Positions 1 through 8,550 are shown, counted from the stretch's first letter. The stretch is 30,241 nt of DNA from JAIEPT01 sp038217425 (GCA_038217425.1 JBBQPM010000076.1:1-30241); one strand, 5' to 3'. Numbers and translations: made by a program. Notes: generated from the sequence alone by a model not told the origin.

Positions 1-3
1 CAT
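1..3 (-). CDS. Possible start codon of a leftward gene cut off by the window edge
   Basis: The first three bases are CAT, an ATG on the minus strand. The bases just upstream on that strand contain GGAG seven bases before the ATG, a normal Shine-Dalgarno placement. tssC lies upstream on the same strand, so this could be the next gene of a type VI secretion cluster. No coding sequence is visible, so this is only a start signal and may be chance. Confidence 0.3.
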
Positions 4-105
4 GGCAGGTCTCCACGAGGAAAAGAAAAACGCCCAGGGCGAACCCTGAGCGTACGTGGAAAATCCGATGCATACGACTACCGAACCCGACTCGAATCAA
101 AAGAA

Positions 106-346
106 GTGAAACCCGCCACCGCGAAGCGGTTTAGTTCAACAATAATTGTCCTGCGCGTGCGCAGAACAACATTTCTTACTTTCCAGCGGGAATGTCCCGC
201 CGAACTCGTTGCTTTAAAGCAGCTTGCAACTTTTATGACGCAGCAACTCGGCGCAGTCCAACGTACTAACGTACCCCTGCGCAGCAAGCTCACGAGGGGA
301 GCGGACTCTTGACGCCCGCTCCCCTCGTGTTGCTTGGGAAGAATGA
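106..346. other. Palindrome-rich non-coding stretch downstream of tssC
   Basis: I see no convincing gene in positions 4-346. The stretch holds a chain of short palindromes: accgc/gcggt at 118-130, ctgcgc/gcgcag at 151-164, gcggga/tcccgc at 186-200, the self-complementary gctttaaagc at 211-220, and the repeated acgtac in 260-275. It ends in the strong stem at 291-329. A 68-codon open frame on the plus strand (106-312) has no recognisable protein features and runs through these palindromes, so I do not call it. This could be a non-coding repeat element or a structured 3' tail. Confidence 0.45.
291..329 (-). terminator. 14-bp perfect hairpin after tssC, possible transcription terminator
   Basis: Positions 291-304 and 316-329 are exact reverse complements (14 bp, GC-rich) around an 11-base loop. 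It lies 17 bases beyond the tssC stop codon in the direction of transcription. No clear T run follows on the minus strand, so it is not a textbook intrinsic terminator. It may block exonuclease or assist termination. Confidence 0.45.
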
Positions 347-1837
347 TTACCCCCCCGCCTTCTTCGGGATCTCCGCCACCAACCGCATCGACGTCGTTAG
401 CGCCTCCAGCTGGAAGTGCGGCCGTAGGTAGGCGACGGCTTCGTAGTAGCCGGGCTTGCCGGCGACCTGCTGGACCTCGATCTTGGCGTCCGCGAGGGGC
501 TTCTTGGCCTTGAGTTCGTCGCCGGCGCTGCCGGGATTGGCGAGGACGAAGTTCTGGATCCAGTCGTTGAGCCAGCGGGCGCACTCTTCGACTTCCATGA
601 AGGAGCCGATCTTGTCGCGGGCCATCACCTTCAGGTAATGGGCGAAACGCGAGACGCAGAGCATGTAGTTGAACTTCGCGGACAACTCGGCGTTGGCGTT
701 GGCGTCGGCGGACATGTACTTCTGCGGCTTCTGACACGACTGGGCGCCCATGAAGGCGGCGAAGTCGCGGTTTTTGGCGTGGATTAGCGGCAAGAAACCC
801 AACTCCGAAAGCTCGAACTCGCGGCGGTCGGTGATGGCAATTTCAGTCGGGCACTTCATGGCCACGCCGCCGTCGTCGGTCGGGAAGGTGTGAACCGGCA
901 AGCCTTCCACTTTGCCGCCCCCTTCGACGCCGCGGCTGCGCGCCGACCAGCCGTGCTTGGCCTGCGCGTCCGTGATGCGCGAGGCGTATGCCCAGGCCGC
1001 GTTCATCCATAGGTACTTGTCGTGGTTGCTGCCGTCCACGCTTTCCTCGTAGTCGAATTCATCGACTCGGCGGAACTTGGCGCCGTAGGGAAGCCTGCCC
1101 AGGACGCGCGGCAGCGCCAGGGCGACGTAGCGGGAATCCTGCGATTCGCGGAACGACTTCCACGGGGCGTATTCGACGCTCTGGAAAATCTTGGCGAGAT
1201 CGCGCGGCGAACTCAGTTCCGTGTAGCTCTCCATGTTGAACATGCCGCACTCGGCTGCCGAGACGAACGGCGCGTGCGACGCGGCAGCGACGTTGGACAA
1301 CTTCTGCAACATCGCGATGTCCTCGGCCGTGCGGTCGAACTGGAAATCGCCGACGAGCAAGCCGTACGGCTGCCCGCCGAGCTGGCCGTATTCTTCTTCG
1401 TAGATCTTCTTGAATAGGGTGCTTTGATCGAATTCGACGGCCTTGTCGAGATCCTTGAAGAGTTCGCGTTTGCTGGCGTTGAGGACGCGGATCTGGAGGT
1501 TTTCGCCGGTCTCGGATTGGTGCACGAGGTAGTGCAGGCCGCGCCAGGTGCCTTCGAGCTTTTGCAGCTCCGGCGCGTGCATGATCTGGTCGAGCTGGAC
1601 CGACATTTTCTTGTCGATTTCCTTGATCCAGTACTTGATGTTGGACTCGACGTCCTTGGAGACGACGTGCCCGGGCTGGACGACTTGATTGAGGAATTGC
1701 TTGAAATAATCCTTGGCCCGCGACTTCTCGTCGTCGGTCTTGGGACGCGTCGCGGAGACGACTTGATCCAACAGGGAGGGAGCTTCCTTGGTCTGTGCTG
1801 CGCCCGCTGCCGCCGCCTTGGCCGATTCGCTACTCAT
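347..1837 (-). CDS. tssC: Type VI secretion contractile sheath large subunit TssC (VipB/ImpC/EvpB family)
   Basis: A 496-residue protein, the normal length for TssC. With TssB it builds the contractile sheath that drives the Hcp tube and spike out of the cell. Family motifs run along the whole length: QKLEGTWRGLHYLV (92-105), the PYGLLVGDFQFDR segment (158-169), FRESQDSRYVALALPR (229-244), the WMNAAWAYA stretch (277-285), FPTDDG followed by KCPTEIAITDRRE (318-340), GAQSCQKP (364-371) and the LRPHFQLEALT tail. I start at the ATG at 1837 because GGAGA lies eight bases upstream; the open frame extends 25 codons further without family similarity. tssB is normally just upstream of tssC, but here the next gene upstream is a divergent pepT, so tssC is detached from tssB, at least on that side. 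The identification is firm from sequence; the state of the secretion system cannot be judged here. Confidence 0.95.
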   Translation of the reverse strand: MSSESAKAAAAGAAQTKEAPSLLDQVVSATRPKTDDEKSRAKDYFKQFLNQVVQPGHVVSKDVESNIKYWIKEIDKKMSVQLDQIMHAPELQKLEGTWRGLHYLVHQSETGENLQIRVLNASKRELFKDLDKAVEFDQSTLFKKIYEEEYGQLGGQPYGLLVGDFQFDRTAEDIAMLQKLSNVAAASHAPFVSAAECGMFNMESYTELSSPRDLAKIFQSVEYAPWKSFRESQDSRYVALALPRVLGRLPYGAKFRRVDEFDYEESVDGSNHDKYLWMNAAWAYASRITDAQAKHGWSARSRGVEGGGKVEGLPVHTFPTDDGGVAMKCPTEIAITDRREFELSELGFLPLIHAKNRDFAAFMGAQSCQKPQKYMSADANANAELSAKFNYMLCVSRFAHYLKVMARDKIGSFMEVEECARWLNDWIQNFVLANPGSAGDELKAKKPLADAKIEVQQVAGKPGYYEAVAYLRPHFQLEALTTSMRLVAEIPKKAGG

Positions 1838-1869
1838 GGGACCATCTCCGTCGGGGAGTTGAGGGGTAC

Positions 1870-1883
1870 GATAGGTTCCTATC
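1870..1883. promoter_or_regulatory. 14-bp palindrome between divergent tssC and pepT, possible operator
   Basis: GATAGG-TT-CCTATC is a perfect inverted repeat in the 118-bp divergent intergenic region, 33 bases upstream of the tssC start and about 70 upstream of pepT. Such a site could bind a dimeric regulator. No convincing -10/-35 pair was found around it, so the role is a guess. Confidence 0.25.
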
Positions 1884-1955
1884 ATCCTGGAGAGAAGCCG
1901 TGCCACAGTCAAGGAATTTCGCGTTTTTTATGCTCCGAGCCGATAAACTGGGGGC

Positions 1956-3188
1956 ATGGATGAATTACTCGCACGCTTCTGCCGTTACGTACGCATCGAC
2001 ACCCAGGCCGTGGAGAACGCGGCCACTTACCCCAGCTCGCCGGGCCAGTGGGTGCTGGGCAAGCTGCTGGTGCAGGAACTGCACGCCATGGGAGCGGCCG
2101 ATGCGGAGCAGGACGAGCACGGTATCGTGTTGGCCACGCTCCCGGCAACGAACGGCCGAACCGGCCCGGTGATTGCCTGGATCGCGCATCTCGACACGTC
2201 GCCGGAGACCAGCGGCAAGGACGTTCGGCCCCTCGTGCATCGCGCCTATCCGGGGGGCGATCTGGTGCTCCCCGGCGATCCCAGCAAAGTCCTCCGCGTC
2301 CAAGATAATCCGGAATTGAAGTCGCTCGTCGGCCAGACGCTCATCACCACGGACGGAACGACGCTGCTCGGCGCCGACGACAAGGCGGGCGTCGCCGTCA
2401 TCATGGAGACGGCGAGTTATCTGCTGGCCCATCCCGAGATTCCGCACGGCCCGATTCGCGTCTGTTTCACGTGCGACGAGGAGATCGGTCACGGCGTCGA
2501 CCACGTCGATCTCGCCAAGCTTGGCGCCGTCGTCGGTTACACGCTCGACGGCGGCGGCACGGGCGAAATCGACGGCGAGACGTTCTCCGCCGACCTCGCC
2601 GTCGTCACGGTGACGGGGATCAACATCCACCCCGCGATCGCCAAGGGAGCGATGGTCAACGCCGTGCGCATCGTCGGCGACTTCATCGCCCGCTTGCCGT
2701 GGATGAATCTGTCTCCGGAGACGACGGCCGACCGTGAAGGTTTTCTGCATCCGTATCGCCTGGATGCGGGGGTGGCGTCGGCGACGTTGCGGGTGCTGCT
2801 GCGCGATTTCGACGCCGGGCAGCTGGCGGCGAAGGCGAGGCTGCTCGAAGCGGTCGCGGAGGGGCTGCGGGCCGAGCATCCTCGCGCCAAGATCGAGGTC
2901 GCGGTGACGCCGCAATATCGCAACATGGCGGAGGGATTGCGGAAGGAGCCGCGGGCGCTGGACTTCGCGGAGCTGGCGATGAAGCGAGCGGGCCTGGCGC
3001 CGCAGCGGACCATCGTGCGCGGCGGGACGGACGGTTCGCGTTTGACGGAGATCGGCCTGCCGACGCCGAACCTGTCGACGGGGGAGCACAACTTGCATTC
3101 CCCCTTGGAGTTCACGTGCCTGGAGGAGATGGCGACGGCACAACGGGTATTAGTGGAGTTGGCGCAGATCTGGGGCGAGGCGAACTGA
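1956..3188 (+). CDS. pepT: Peptidase T (tripeptide aminopeptidase, M20B family)
   Basis: 410 residues, close to the 408 of the Escherichia coli enzyme, and similar over the whole length. PepT removes the N-terminal residue from tripeptides in the cytoplasm using two zinc ions. The metal and catalytic residues are all visible: HLD with H78 and catalytic D80, GADD with bridging D141, DEE with general base E175 and metal ligand E176, YTLDGGG with D198, and H381 in NLHSPLEF. The lid-domain signatures NIHPAIAKGAMVNA and RGGTDGSRL are also present. The start follows a weak gggggc ribosome site, but the N-terminus matches the family. Transcribed alone, diverging from tssC and converging on a small membrane protein gene 17 bp downstream. 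Confidence 0.95.
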   Translation: MDELLARFCRYVRIDTQAVENAATYPSSPGQWVLGKLLVQELHAMGAADAEQDEHGIVLATLPATNGRTGPVIAWIAHLDTSPETSGKDVRPLVHRAYPGGDLVLPGDPSKVLRVQDNPELKSLVGQTLITTDGTTLLGADDKAGVAVIMETASYLLAHPEIPHGPIRVCFTCDEEIGHGVDHVDLAKLGAVVGYTLDGGGTGEIDGETFSADLAVVTVTGINIHPAIAKGAMVNAVRIVGDFIARLPWMNLSPETTADREGFLHPYRLDAGVASATLRVLLRDFDAGQLAAKARLLEAVAEGLRAEHPRAKIEVAVTPQYRNMAEGLRKEPRALDFAELAMKRAGLAPQRTIVRGGTDGSRLTEIGLPTPNLSTGEHNLHSPLEFTCLEEMATAQRVLVELAQIWGEAN

Positions 3189-3205
3189 TCGGCGAGCCAG
3201 ATTCA

Positions 3206-3937
3206 TCATTCAGGCCGAAATCGCTGTAGGAGTTTCTCCAGATTCGCCTGCACTTCTGATTCCATCGCGGGGGAAACGGCGGGTTGAAAACCGAACCAGG
3301 TGAGCGTCGTCGGCCAAGCGCGATGTTTCGCGGTGGCGCTGAACTGTTCGCGGACCCGCTGCCCCCAGACGACGCCGTAACGATCGCGGAAATCGAGCCA
3401 GGTGCAATCGAGCGACGTTTCGCCTCCGCTGGACGTTCGCCAGGTCAACCACGCCATCCAGGGCGTCAGCAAGATCGCCCCCAGCGCGACGTCCCGATCC
3501 AGCGTTTCGAGGATCAGTAGCGTCGTTCCCAGACCGAGGCCTACGGCTCCGCCCCACAATCGCGTAGGGAGAAAGTTTACGATGCCGAGCGCCAGCGTGG
3601 CGCCGAGGAAGACGCGGCGCAAGCCGTCGTAAGAGCGGGCGCCGATGAGCGCTTCTTCCGCCAGGGGCAGGAGCATGACGAGGACAAGTCCGAGGACGAC
3701 GAAGTTCCAGGCGCCGACGTGAGGGCGTCGGGCGCCGAGCACCGCCACGCCGGCGGCCGCGGTCAGGCATAACGCCACTGCCTCGCCTCGATTTAGGACG
3801 AGCACTGCGCCCCAGGCGAGCCAGGCGACCCCGCCCCAGACGACCGCATGACTCACGCTCCAGCCGACGTTTGCCCGCCAGGCGCGGAATAGCGGGATGA
3901 GCCCCAGCGTCCAGCAGACGAGCTTCAGTTCCAGCAT
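3206..3937 (-). CDS. Multi-pass membrane protein of unknown function
   Basis: 243 residues. The first two thirds are strongly hydrophobic with about five or six likely membrane spans (roughly residues 2-18, 26-48, 52-66, 74-92, 104-122 and 126-150). The C-terminal third is soluble, with a well-formed segment WLDFRDRYGVVWGQRVREQF followed by a Trp-rich tail, presumably cytoplasmic. From memory this tail resembles uncharacterised planctomycete membrane proteins; I assign no function. The open frame extends 70 codons upstream of the chosen ATG at 3937, but that extension is polar, Arg-rich and unlike a protein N-terminus. It diverges from the HEAT-repeat gene at 4088. Confidence 0.75.
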   Translation of the reverse strand: MLELKLVCWTLGLIPLFRAWRANVGWSVSHAVVWGGVAWLAWGAVLVLNRGEAVALCLTAAAGVAVLGARRPHVGAWNFVVLGLVLVMLLPLAEEALIGARSYDGLRRVFLGATLALGIVNFLPTRLWGGAVGLGLGTTLLILETLDRDVALGAILLTPWMAWLTWRTSSGGETSLDCTWLDFRDRYGVVWGQRVREQFSATAKHRAWPTTLTWFGFQPAVSPAMESEVQANLEKLLQRFRPE

Positions 3938-4087
3938 GTCGGCCCGCCGGGGTAATTTGTAACGCCTGTGACGCGGCGCACATCGACGAATCTCCGATCG
4001 CGCCCAAAAGGGCACAATAGGCAAAATCCGAAAGGTCGATATTTGGCTACGTCCCGCTCTCTCGCCTGATTCTTTCGGAGTTCCCCC

Positions 4088-5017
4088 ATGTGGAAAGTTC
4101 TCCCCCTCCTGGCCCTGGCTTTGACGTTGACGACCGACGTCGCCCACGCGCAGTTCTTTTTCAAAAAGGCGGCGCCGAAAGTTCCCGCACAGCGCGTCCC
4201 CGAACTTCTTACGACTCTCCGCGGCGACCCCGACGAACGTCGACGCGCCAATGCGGCCGAGGAGCTGCGCGAGTACGACATCAAGGCCTTCCCCGAGATC
4301 GTGCCGACGCTCGCGGAGTCGGCGGTGCGGGATACGAAAAGCAGCGTACGCTCCGACGCCCTGAGTTCGCTATCGCGCATTCGGCCCGTCACCAATGTCG
4401 CGGGCAAGGCGCTGGAGCATGCGGCGGCGAACGATAGCCATTGGCCCAACCGCGTGCAAGCGAAGTCGGCGCTGATCCGTTACCAGTGGTCGGGCTACAG
4501 CAGCCAGGCGCCGGAAGTCGCGAAGAAGGAAGGCAAGGCGCCCCTCCCGTCTCCGGTGAGTTCCTCGTCGTCGCCGTTGCCGAAGATCACAACGATCGCC
4601 CCGCCGGCGCCGGTGTTTCCGCCGGTGGGAACGCTGACGACGCAAGAGCGCCCGATGCCGCAGAGTTACCCGATGCCGGCGCCGATTCCGCAGCCGTATC
4701 GTCCATTGCCGACGGCGGCGACGCAGCCGTATCGTCCGTTGCCGACGGCGGCGACGCAACCGCCGATGCTGACGCCGCCGGTGCTCATGCAACCGCCGGT
4801 GATCGCGCCGCAGCCGTACAGTGCGGAGCCGCCGCTGCAGTTCAAGCCCGCGACGCCGCAAACGACGGAGATTCCGCTCATCGACCTGAACCCGGTGCTG
4901 AATCCGACGCCGCAGTCGCCCGCTCCGCCGCCGCTCCCCTTGCCCACAGGCATCGTGGAACCGCAGCGAGCGCCGCTCACGCCGCAAATCAACGAGTTGC
5001 CGATCCCGAAGTTTTAG
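4088..5017 (+). CDS. Secreted HEAT-repeat protein with proline-rich tail
   Basis: 309 residues. Residues 1-21 are a typical Sec signal peptide ending AHA before QFFF. Residues about 33-145 form HEAT-like helical repeats (LLTTLRGDPDERRRANAAEEL, with similar units following), which usually act as protein-binding scaffolds. From about residue 150 to the end the protein is Pro/Ser/Thr/Gln-rich and probably disordered, containing two exact tandem copies of PYRPLPTAATQ encoded by a 33-bp DNA duplication. No enzymatic motif is visible. Its stop lies 5 bp from the stop of the convergent gene at 5023. Probably periplasmic or cell-surface; the partner is unknown. Confidence 0.8.
   Translation: MWKVLPLLALALTLTTDVAHAQFFFKKAAPKVPAQRVPELLTTLRGDPDERRRANAAEELREYDIKAFPEIVPTLAESAVRDTKSSVRSDALSSLSRIRPVTNVAGKALEHAAANDSHWPNRVQAKSALIRYQWSGYSSQAPEVAKKEGKAPLPSPVSSSSSPLPKITTIAPPAPVFPPVGTLTTQERPMPQSYPMPAPIPQPYRPLPTAATQPYRPLPTAATQPPMLTPPVLMQPPVIAPQPYSAEPPLQFKPATPQTTEIPLIDLNPVLNPTPQSPAPPPLPLPTGIVEPQRAPLTPQINELPIPKF
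4691..4756 (+). repeat. Two tandem 33-bp units inside the proline-rich coding region
   Basis: Units 4691-4723 and 4724-4756 differ at one base (cca against ccg, at 4705/4738), and both encode the same 11 residues. It is an in-frame coding minisatellite that could change copy number and so the tail length. Confidence 0.85.
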
Positions 5018-5022
5018 CCGCT

Positions 5023-5544
5023 TCACTCGTATCCGAAGATCGGCGCCAGCACGAACCACGCCGCCAGCGCGGCCATCCCCGCGCTGAGCACGACGAACAG
5101 GATCGTGGTCACGAATTTGTTCCAGTCCCCGGCCGATTCCTGGATCGGCAGCGGCACCGAGTCCTTGGCGTAGGGGCTCGGAGGCCGAGCGTGCGGCACC
5201 GACTCCGGCCGACGGGTCGGGATCGGTTCGGAATCCGCCTCGGGCGGCGCAAACGCGGGGGGCGCCTCTGCCATGGCGCCCAGGGGATGTTGTAGACGCA
5301 GATCCTCGATGTAATCCTGGACGTCGCGCGAACGCAGCGCGTCGGCGAAGTTGGTATAAGGCCGAAGCAGGTGGTAGGGATTCTTGGAGAGGAGCTTCAG
5401 GCGCAGGCGTTCGGCCTCCGCGGGTTTGCCGTCGCGCTGGGCGGCGTCGGCCGCGAGGATCAGGTAGATGTCGCGCAGCCTTGGCTCCTTGGCGCGATCG
5501 TGCTGGCTCGCCAACTGCTCATAGCTCCGCTCGCCGTCCGCCAT
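5023..5544 (-). CDS. Small C-terminally membrane-anchored protein of unknown function
   Basis: 173 residues. The N-terminal part (1-85) is helical with a TPR-like look (IYLILAADAAQRDGKPAEAERLR). It is followed by a Pro-rich linker (92-138) and one membrane span near the C-terminus (about 145-168), with a five- to six-residue tail. This tail-anchored layout would put the helical domain in the cytoplasm. The start at 5544 is set by a very good GAGGAGG ribosome site seven bases upstream. The frame stays open far to the right across the CoA-transferase gene, which is only a shadow. Divergent from the CoA-transferase, with 69 bp between the two starts. Confidence 0.75.
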   Translation of the reverse strand: MADGERSYEQLASQHDRAKEPRLRDIYLILAADAAQRDGKPAEAERLRLKLLSKNPYHLLRPYTNFADALRSRDVQDYIEDLRLQHPLGAMAEAPPAFAPPEADSEPIPTRRPESVPHARPPSPYAKDSVPLPIQESAGDWNKFVTTILFVVLSAGMAALAAWFVLAPIFGYE

Positions 5545-5613
5545 GCCGATTCCTCCTCTCTTTAACGTACAATAGAAACGGAATCTTGGCGACCGCAACG
5601 AAAGGGCCAGAGC

Positions 5614-6807
5614 GTGGCGACCCCCCAATTCCTGTCCGGCATCCGCGTGCTCGACGCCTCGCGCGTCCTCGCCGGTCCGTTCTGCGGACAGATGCTCGCC
5701 GACCTGGGCGCCGAGGTCATCAAGCTCGAACGTCCCGGCCAGGGGGACGAGACGCGCGGCTGGGGGCCTCCCTTTCACGGCCCGTGGAGCGCCTACTTCC
5801 TGAGCTGCAATCGCGGCAAGAAAGCCATCGCGCTCGACCTGGGGCAACCCGCCGGGCGCGACGTCTTCCACGGGCTCGTCGACAAATGCGACGTCGTGCT
5901 CGAGAACTTTCGCGCGGCCAGCGCGGGCAAGCTCGGCCTCAGTCCCGAGACGCTGCTGGCGCGCAATCCGCGCGTGATCGTCTGTTCGATCTCGGGTTTC
6001 GGCCGCACCGGGCCCCGGAGCGATCTGCCCGGTTACGATTTCGCGATCCAGGGACTCAGCGGGCTGATGAGCATCACCGGACCGCCGGAAGGCCCGCCGT
6101 CGAAGGTGGGGATCGCGGCCGCCGACGTCTGGACCGGGATGTACGCCGCGTCGGCGGTCCTCGCCTGTCTGGTGGCGCGGAACCGGACGGGGCACGGCTA
6201 CGCCATCGATCTGGCGCTCCTGGACTGCGCCGTCGCCGCCCAGGTCAATCTCGCCCAGGCGTACCTGACGTCAAAGACCGTGCCGCCGCGCCAGGGGAAC
6301 GCTCACCTACAAATTGTGCCCTACGAAACATTTCGGTGTGCCGACGATTGGCTCATCCTCGCGGTCGGCAATGACGGCCAATGGCTGAAATTCTGTGCGG
6401 CCGCCGAGCGTCCGGACCTCGCCGAGGAACGTTACGCGACGAATCGGGGCCGGGTCGAGAACCGTACGGAGTTGGTGCCGAAGATCGCGGAGTTGATGAC
6501 GACGCGGACCTGCGCCGATTGGCAGACGCGTCTGGAATCGGCCGGGGTGCCGTGCGCGCCGGTGTGGAACTACGCGCAACTCTTCGAACAGGAACAGTCG
6601 GCCGCGCGCGGGCTATCGGTCACGATCTGCGATCCGCTAGGCAACCCCGTCGATCTCGTCGGCTCGCCGATCCGCATCGACGGCGTTTCCCAGTTCGCGG
6701 ACCGTTTTCCGCCGACGCTCGGGCAGGATACGGAAGAGGTACTAAAGACGTTGCTCGGCCTGGAGGACGCCGAGATCGCGAAGCTGCGCCGCGACGGCGT
6801 CGTATGA
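5614..6807 (+). CDS. Class III CoA-transferase (CaiB/BaiF/formyl-CoA transferase family)
   Basis: 397 residues, the usual length for this family, which moves CoA between carboxylic acids through an aspartyl-CoA thioester. The N-terminal signature GIRVLDASRVLAGPFCGQMLADLGAEVIK appears in order, LENFR (96-100) follows, and the catalytic aspartate is D171 in AAADVWTGMYA, matching Asp169 of formyl-CoA transferase. The C-terminal PCAPVWNYAQLFEQ segment is also typical. The start is a GTG at 5614. No neighbouring acyl-CoA dehydrogenase or ligase gene hints at the substrate, so I name only the family. Confidence 0.92.
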   Translation: MATPQFLSGIRVLDASRVLAGPFCGQMLADLGAEVIKLERPGQGDETRGWGPPFHGPWSAYFLSCNRGKKAIALDLGQPAGRDVFHGLVDKCDVVLENFRAASAGKLGLSPETLLARNPRVIVCSISGFGRTGPRSDLPGYDFAIQGLSGLMSITGPPEGPPSKVGIAAADVWTGMYAASAVLACLVARNRTGHGYAIDLALLDCAVAAQVNLAQAYLTSKTVPPRQGNAHLQIVPYETFRCADDWLILAVGNDGQWLKFCAAAERPDLAEERYATNRGRVENRTELVPKIAELMTTRTCADWQTRLESAGVPCAPVWNYAQLFEQEQSAARGLSVTICDPLGNPVDLVGSPIRIDGVSQFADRFPPTLGQDTEEVLKTLLGLEDAEIAKLRRDGVV

Positions 6808-6851
6808 ACAAAGCTCTCCGGCAAACGCGGCCGAGCTGCAAAAATGAGTTT

Positions 6852-6942
6852 AGCCACAGAGGGCACAGAGGACACCGAGAAAAAGCTGGCACAAAACTTT
6901 GTCTTAAATTCTTCCTCGGTGTTCTCTGTGTCCTCTGTGGCT
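6852..6942. repeat. CCACAGAG-type palindromic repeat, copy 1
   Basis: Arms 6852-6879 and 6915-6942 are 28 bases each and complementary at 26 positions; both mismatches would be G-U pairs in RNA. The 35-base loop is AT-richer. It lies between the convergent ends of the CoA-transferase and isomerase-like genes and could act as a bidirectional terminator. Related copies are at 11146-11265 and 28331-28421. Confidence 0.88.
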
Positions 6943-6983
6943 CATCCTCTTCGCCTATTGCAGAGAAGTTCGGAGCTAACCAT

Positions 6984-7892
6984 CTAAACGCGGCGCACGT
7001 CCGCCTTCGCGAACGCCGGCGCCAGGTTCGCGTAGCAGCGCCGCGCCGCCGCGATCGGGTCGTAACCCTTCTGCCCGCTCACCATGCCGCTCACCTCCAC
7101 GCACACGCAGCCGCGATAGCCGGCGCCTTTCAACTCCCGTAGGTAGTCGGCGTAGTTCACCTGACCGTCCCCCGGCAGCAGAAACTGCATCCGGCCGTTC
7201 TCGATGCGGCAGTCCTTGAGGTGCACGAATCGGCTCACGGGAACCAGCGGCTTCATCGTCTCTGCGATCGTCATTTGGCGATGCTCGAAATGGCTGTAGT
7301 CGTACGCCGCCTTCACCCACGGCGAACCAACGCGCTCCAGCAGCCAGGTCGCGTGTTCGGGCCGATTCATCGCCCCCAGGCGGTGCGGCTTCACGCATAC
7401 GACGATGCGATGCTCCTGCGCGACCTTGGCCCAGGCGCCGACCCGCGTCGCAAAACTCTCGCGCAGCTTCTCCCAATCATTCACGCCGCCCCCCAGGATT
7501 GTTTCCAGGATCGGCGGCGCGTCGGGCGCCAACGCGTGCCCCAACTCGGCGGCGGCCTTGATCCGCTCAAGTTGCTCCTTCTCCACGCCGCTGACCGGCA
7601 GGTTCTCCATCAACGCCGCCAGGGATAACTTGAGGTCGCCGAGCAACGTGCGCGTCTGTCGGCGCAGCGCGGCATTCAGTCGGCTCGGCTCCGCGCTGTA
7701 ACCTGGCATCAGCGCCAGCTCGACCGCGTCGTAGCCGATCTTGCTGCACGCTTCCAGTCCGGCGCGTAGTTCCAAGGAACGCATGCCGTAGAGGCTGAAG
7801 CCCAGCGGCATCACCTGCGCCGGCTGGCTCCAGAGTTCCCGACGCGCCAGGAGCGTGGCCGCGCCGCTCGCCAAGAAATGTCGCCGATTCAT
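6984..7892 (-). CDS. Exported sugar phosphate isomerase/epimerase-like TIM-barrel protein
   Basis: 302 residues. It begins MNRRHFLASGAATLLARR, a short Tat-type signal (RRHFL), so export across the inner membrane is likely. The rest fits the xylose-isomerase-like TIM barrel (AP endonuclease 2 fold). Expected metal-site positions are E58 (AVELALM), D198 (YDYSHFEH), H224 (FVHLKD) and E266 (CVEVSG). The strand-5 glutamate, usually in an E-x-H context, seems to be K168 (VCVKPH), so the metal site may be altered. Start at 7892 rather than the longer frame because GAGGA lies seven bases upstream and the Tat signal begins there. The substrate is unknown; such proteins are abundant in planctomycetes. 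Confidence 0.85.
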   Translation of the reverse strand: MNRRHFLASGAATLLARRELWSQPAQVMPLGFSLYGMRSLELRAGLEACSKIGYDAVELALMPGYSAEPSRLNAALRRQTRTLLGDLKLSLAALMENLPVSGVEKEQLERIKAAAELGHALAPDAPPILETILGGGVNDWEKLRESFATRVGAWAKVAQEHRIVVCVKPHRLGAMNRPEHATWLLERVGSPWVKAAYDYSHFEHRQMTIAETMKPLVPVSRFVHLKDCRIENGRMQFLLPGDGQVNYADYLRELKGAGYRGCVCVEVSGMVSGQKGYDPIAAARRCYANLAPAFAKADVRRV

Positions 7893-7962
7893 CGTCCATC
7901 CTCGCACGGGGCTTTCATACATTAGATACTAGAGATTCCGACGATCCTGCGCGAACGATTCC

Positions 7963-8550
7963 ATGACGAACACTTTCCGCGTTTTGGCCGTGCTCCTTTC
8001 CCTGTGCGTCGTCGCCGCCATCGGCGCCGGGTTGTGGTCGTTCCTCACGCCCCTCGCCGATGCCGAGACGAAGTACCGCGCCTCGCTGCTGCATTTCGAA
8101 CTCGGGCTGACGACCGCCCTGGGCATGCTGCTCGTGCATTGCCTCATCTTTATGTACTTCCTGGGGACGGGCCGATGGGTGAAGGAAGTCACCATCGCCT
8201 ACAAAATGCCGGACGAGCCGCTGCACAAACGGACGCGCGAACTCAAACGTAAAGCCTTTCCTGCCGCCCTTTTCTCGATGCTCATCGGCATCGCGACGGC
8301 CGTCTCCGGATCCGGGGTCAAGCTGGGCGATTTTCACTGGAGCGTTCACTGGACCCTCGCCGGCCTGACCGTGCTCATCAATCTCTGGGCGTTCCGCGTC
8401 GAATACCGCTGCGTGAGCGAGAATGCCGAGGTCTTGCGTCAGGTGCTCGTGGAGGTCGACAAGATTCGCCTGGCGATGGGGCTGGACACGAACGCCGAGG
8501 CCCTGGCGCGGGATGAAAGCGATGCGAGGGACGCCCATGCTCGACGATGA
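7963..8550 (+). CDS. Four-span membrane protein in the sigma factor/kinase cluster
   Basis: 195 residues with about four hydrophobic spans (roughly 5-27, 43-68, 97-118 and 128-146) and a charged C-terminal cytoplasmic tail (about 147-195, probably helical). I recognise no named family. The last 14 bp overlap the start of the ECF sigma factor gene, which suggests translational coupling and a shared task. A membrane-bound regulator of the sigma factor is possible, but no anti-sigma zinc motif (HxxxCxxC) is visible. The ribosome site is weak. Confidence 0.8.
   Translation: MTNTFRVLAVLLSLCVVAAIGAGLWSFLTPLADAETKYRASLLHFELGLTTALGMLLVHCLIFMYFLGTGRWVKEVTIAYKMPDEPLHKRTRELKRKAFPAALFSMLIGIATAVSGSGVKLGDFHWSVHWTLAGLTVLINLWAFRVEYRCVSENAEVLRQVLVEVDKIRLAMGLDTNAEALARDESDARDAHARR

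Noticed and set aside
106..312. 68-codon open frame on the plus strand in the tssC tail
   Set aside because: It reads through several palindromes, has no ribosome site and no protein-like composition.
1838..1912. Longer tssC start at 1912
   Set aside because: The extra 25 residues do not resemble TssC, and the ATG at 1837 has a GGAG site at normal distance.
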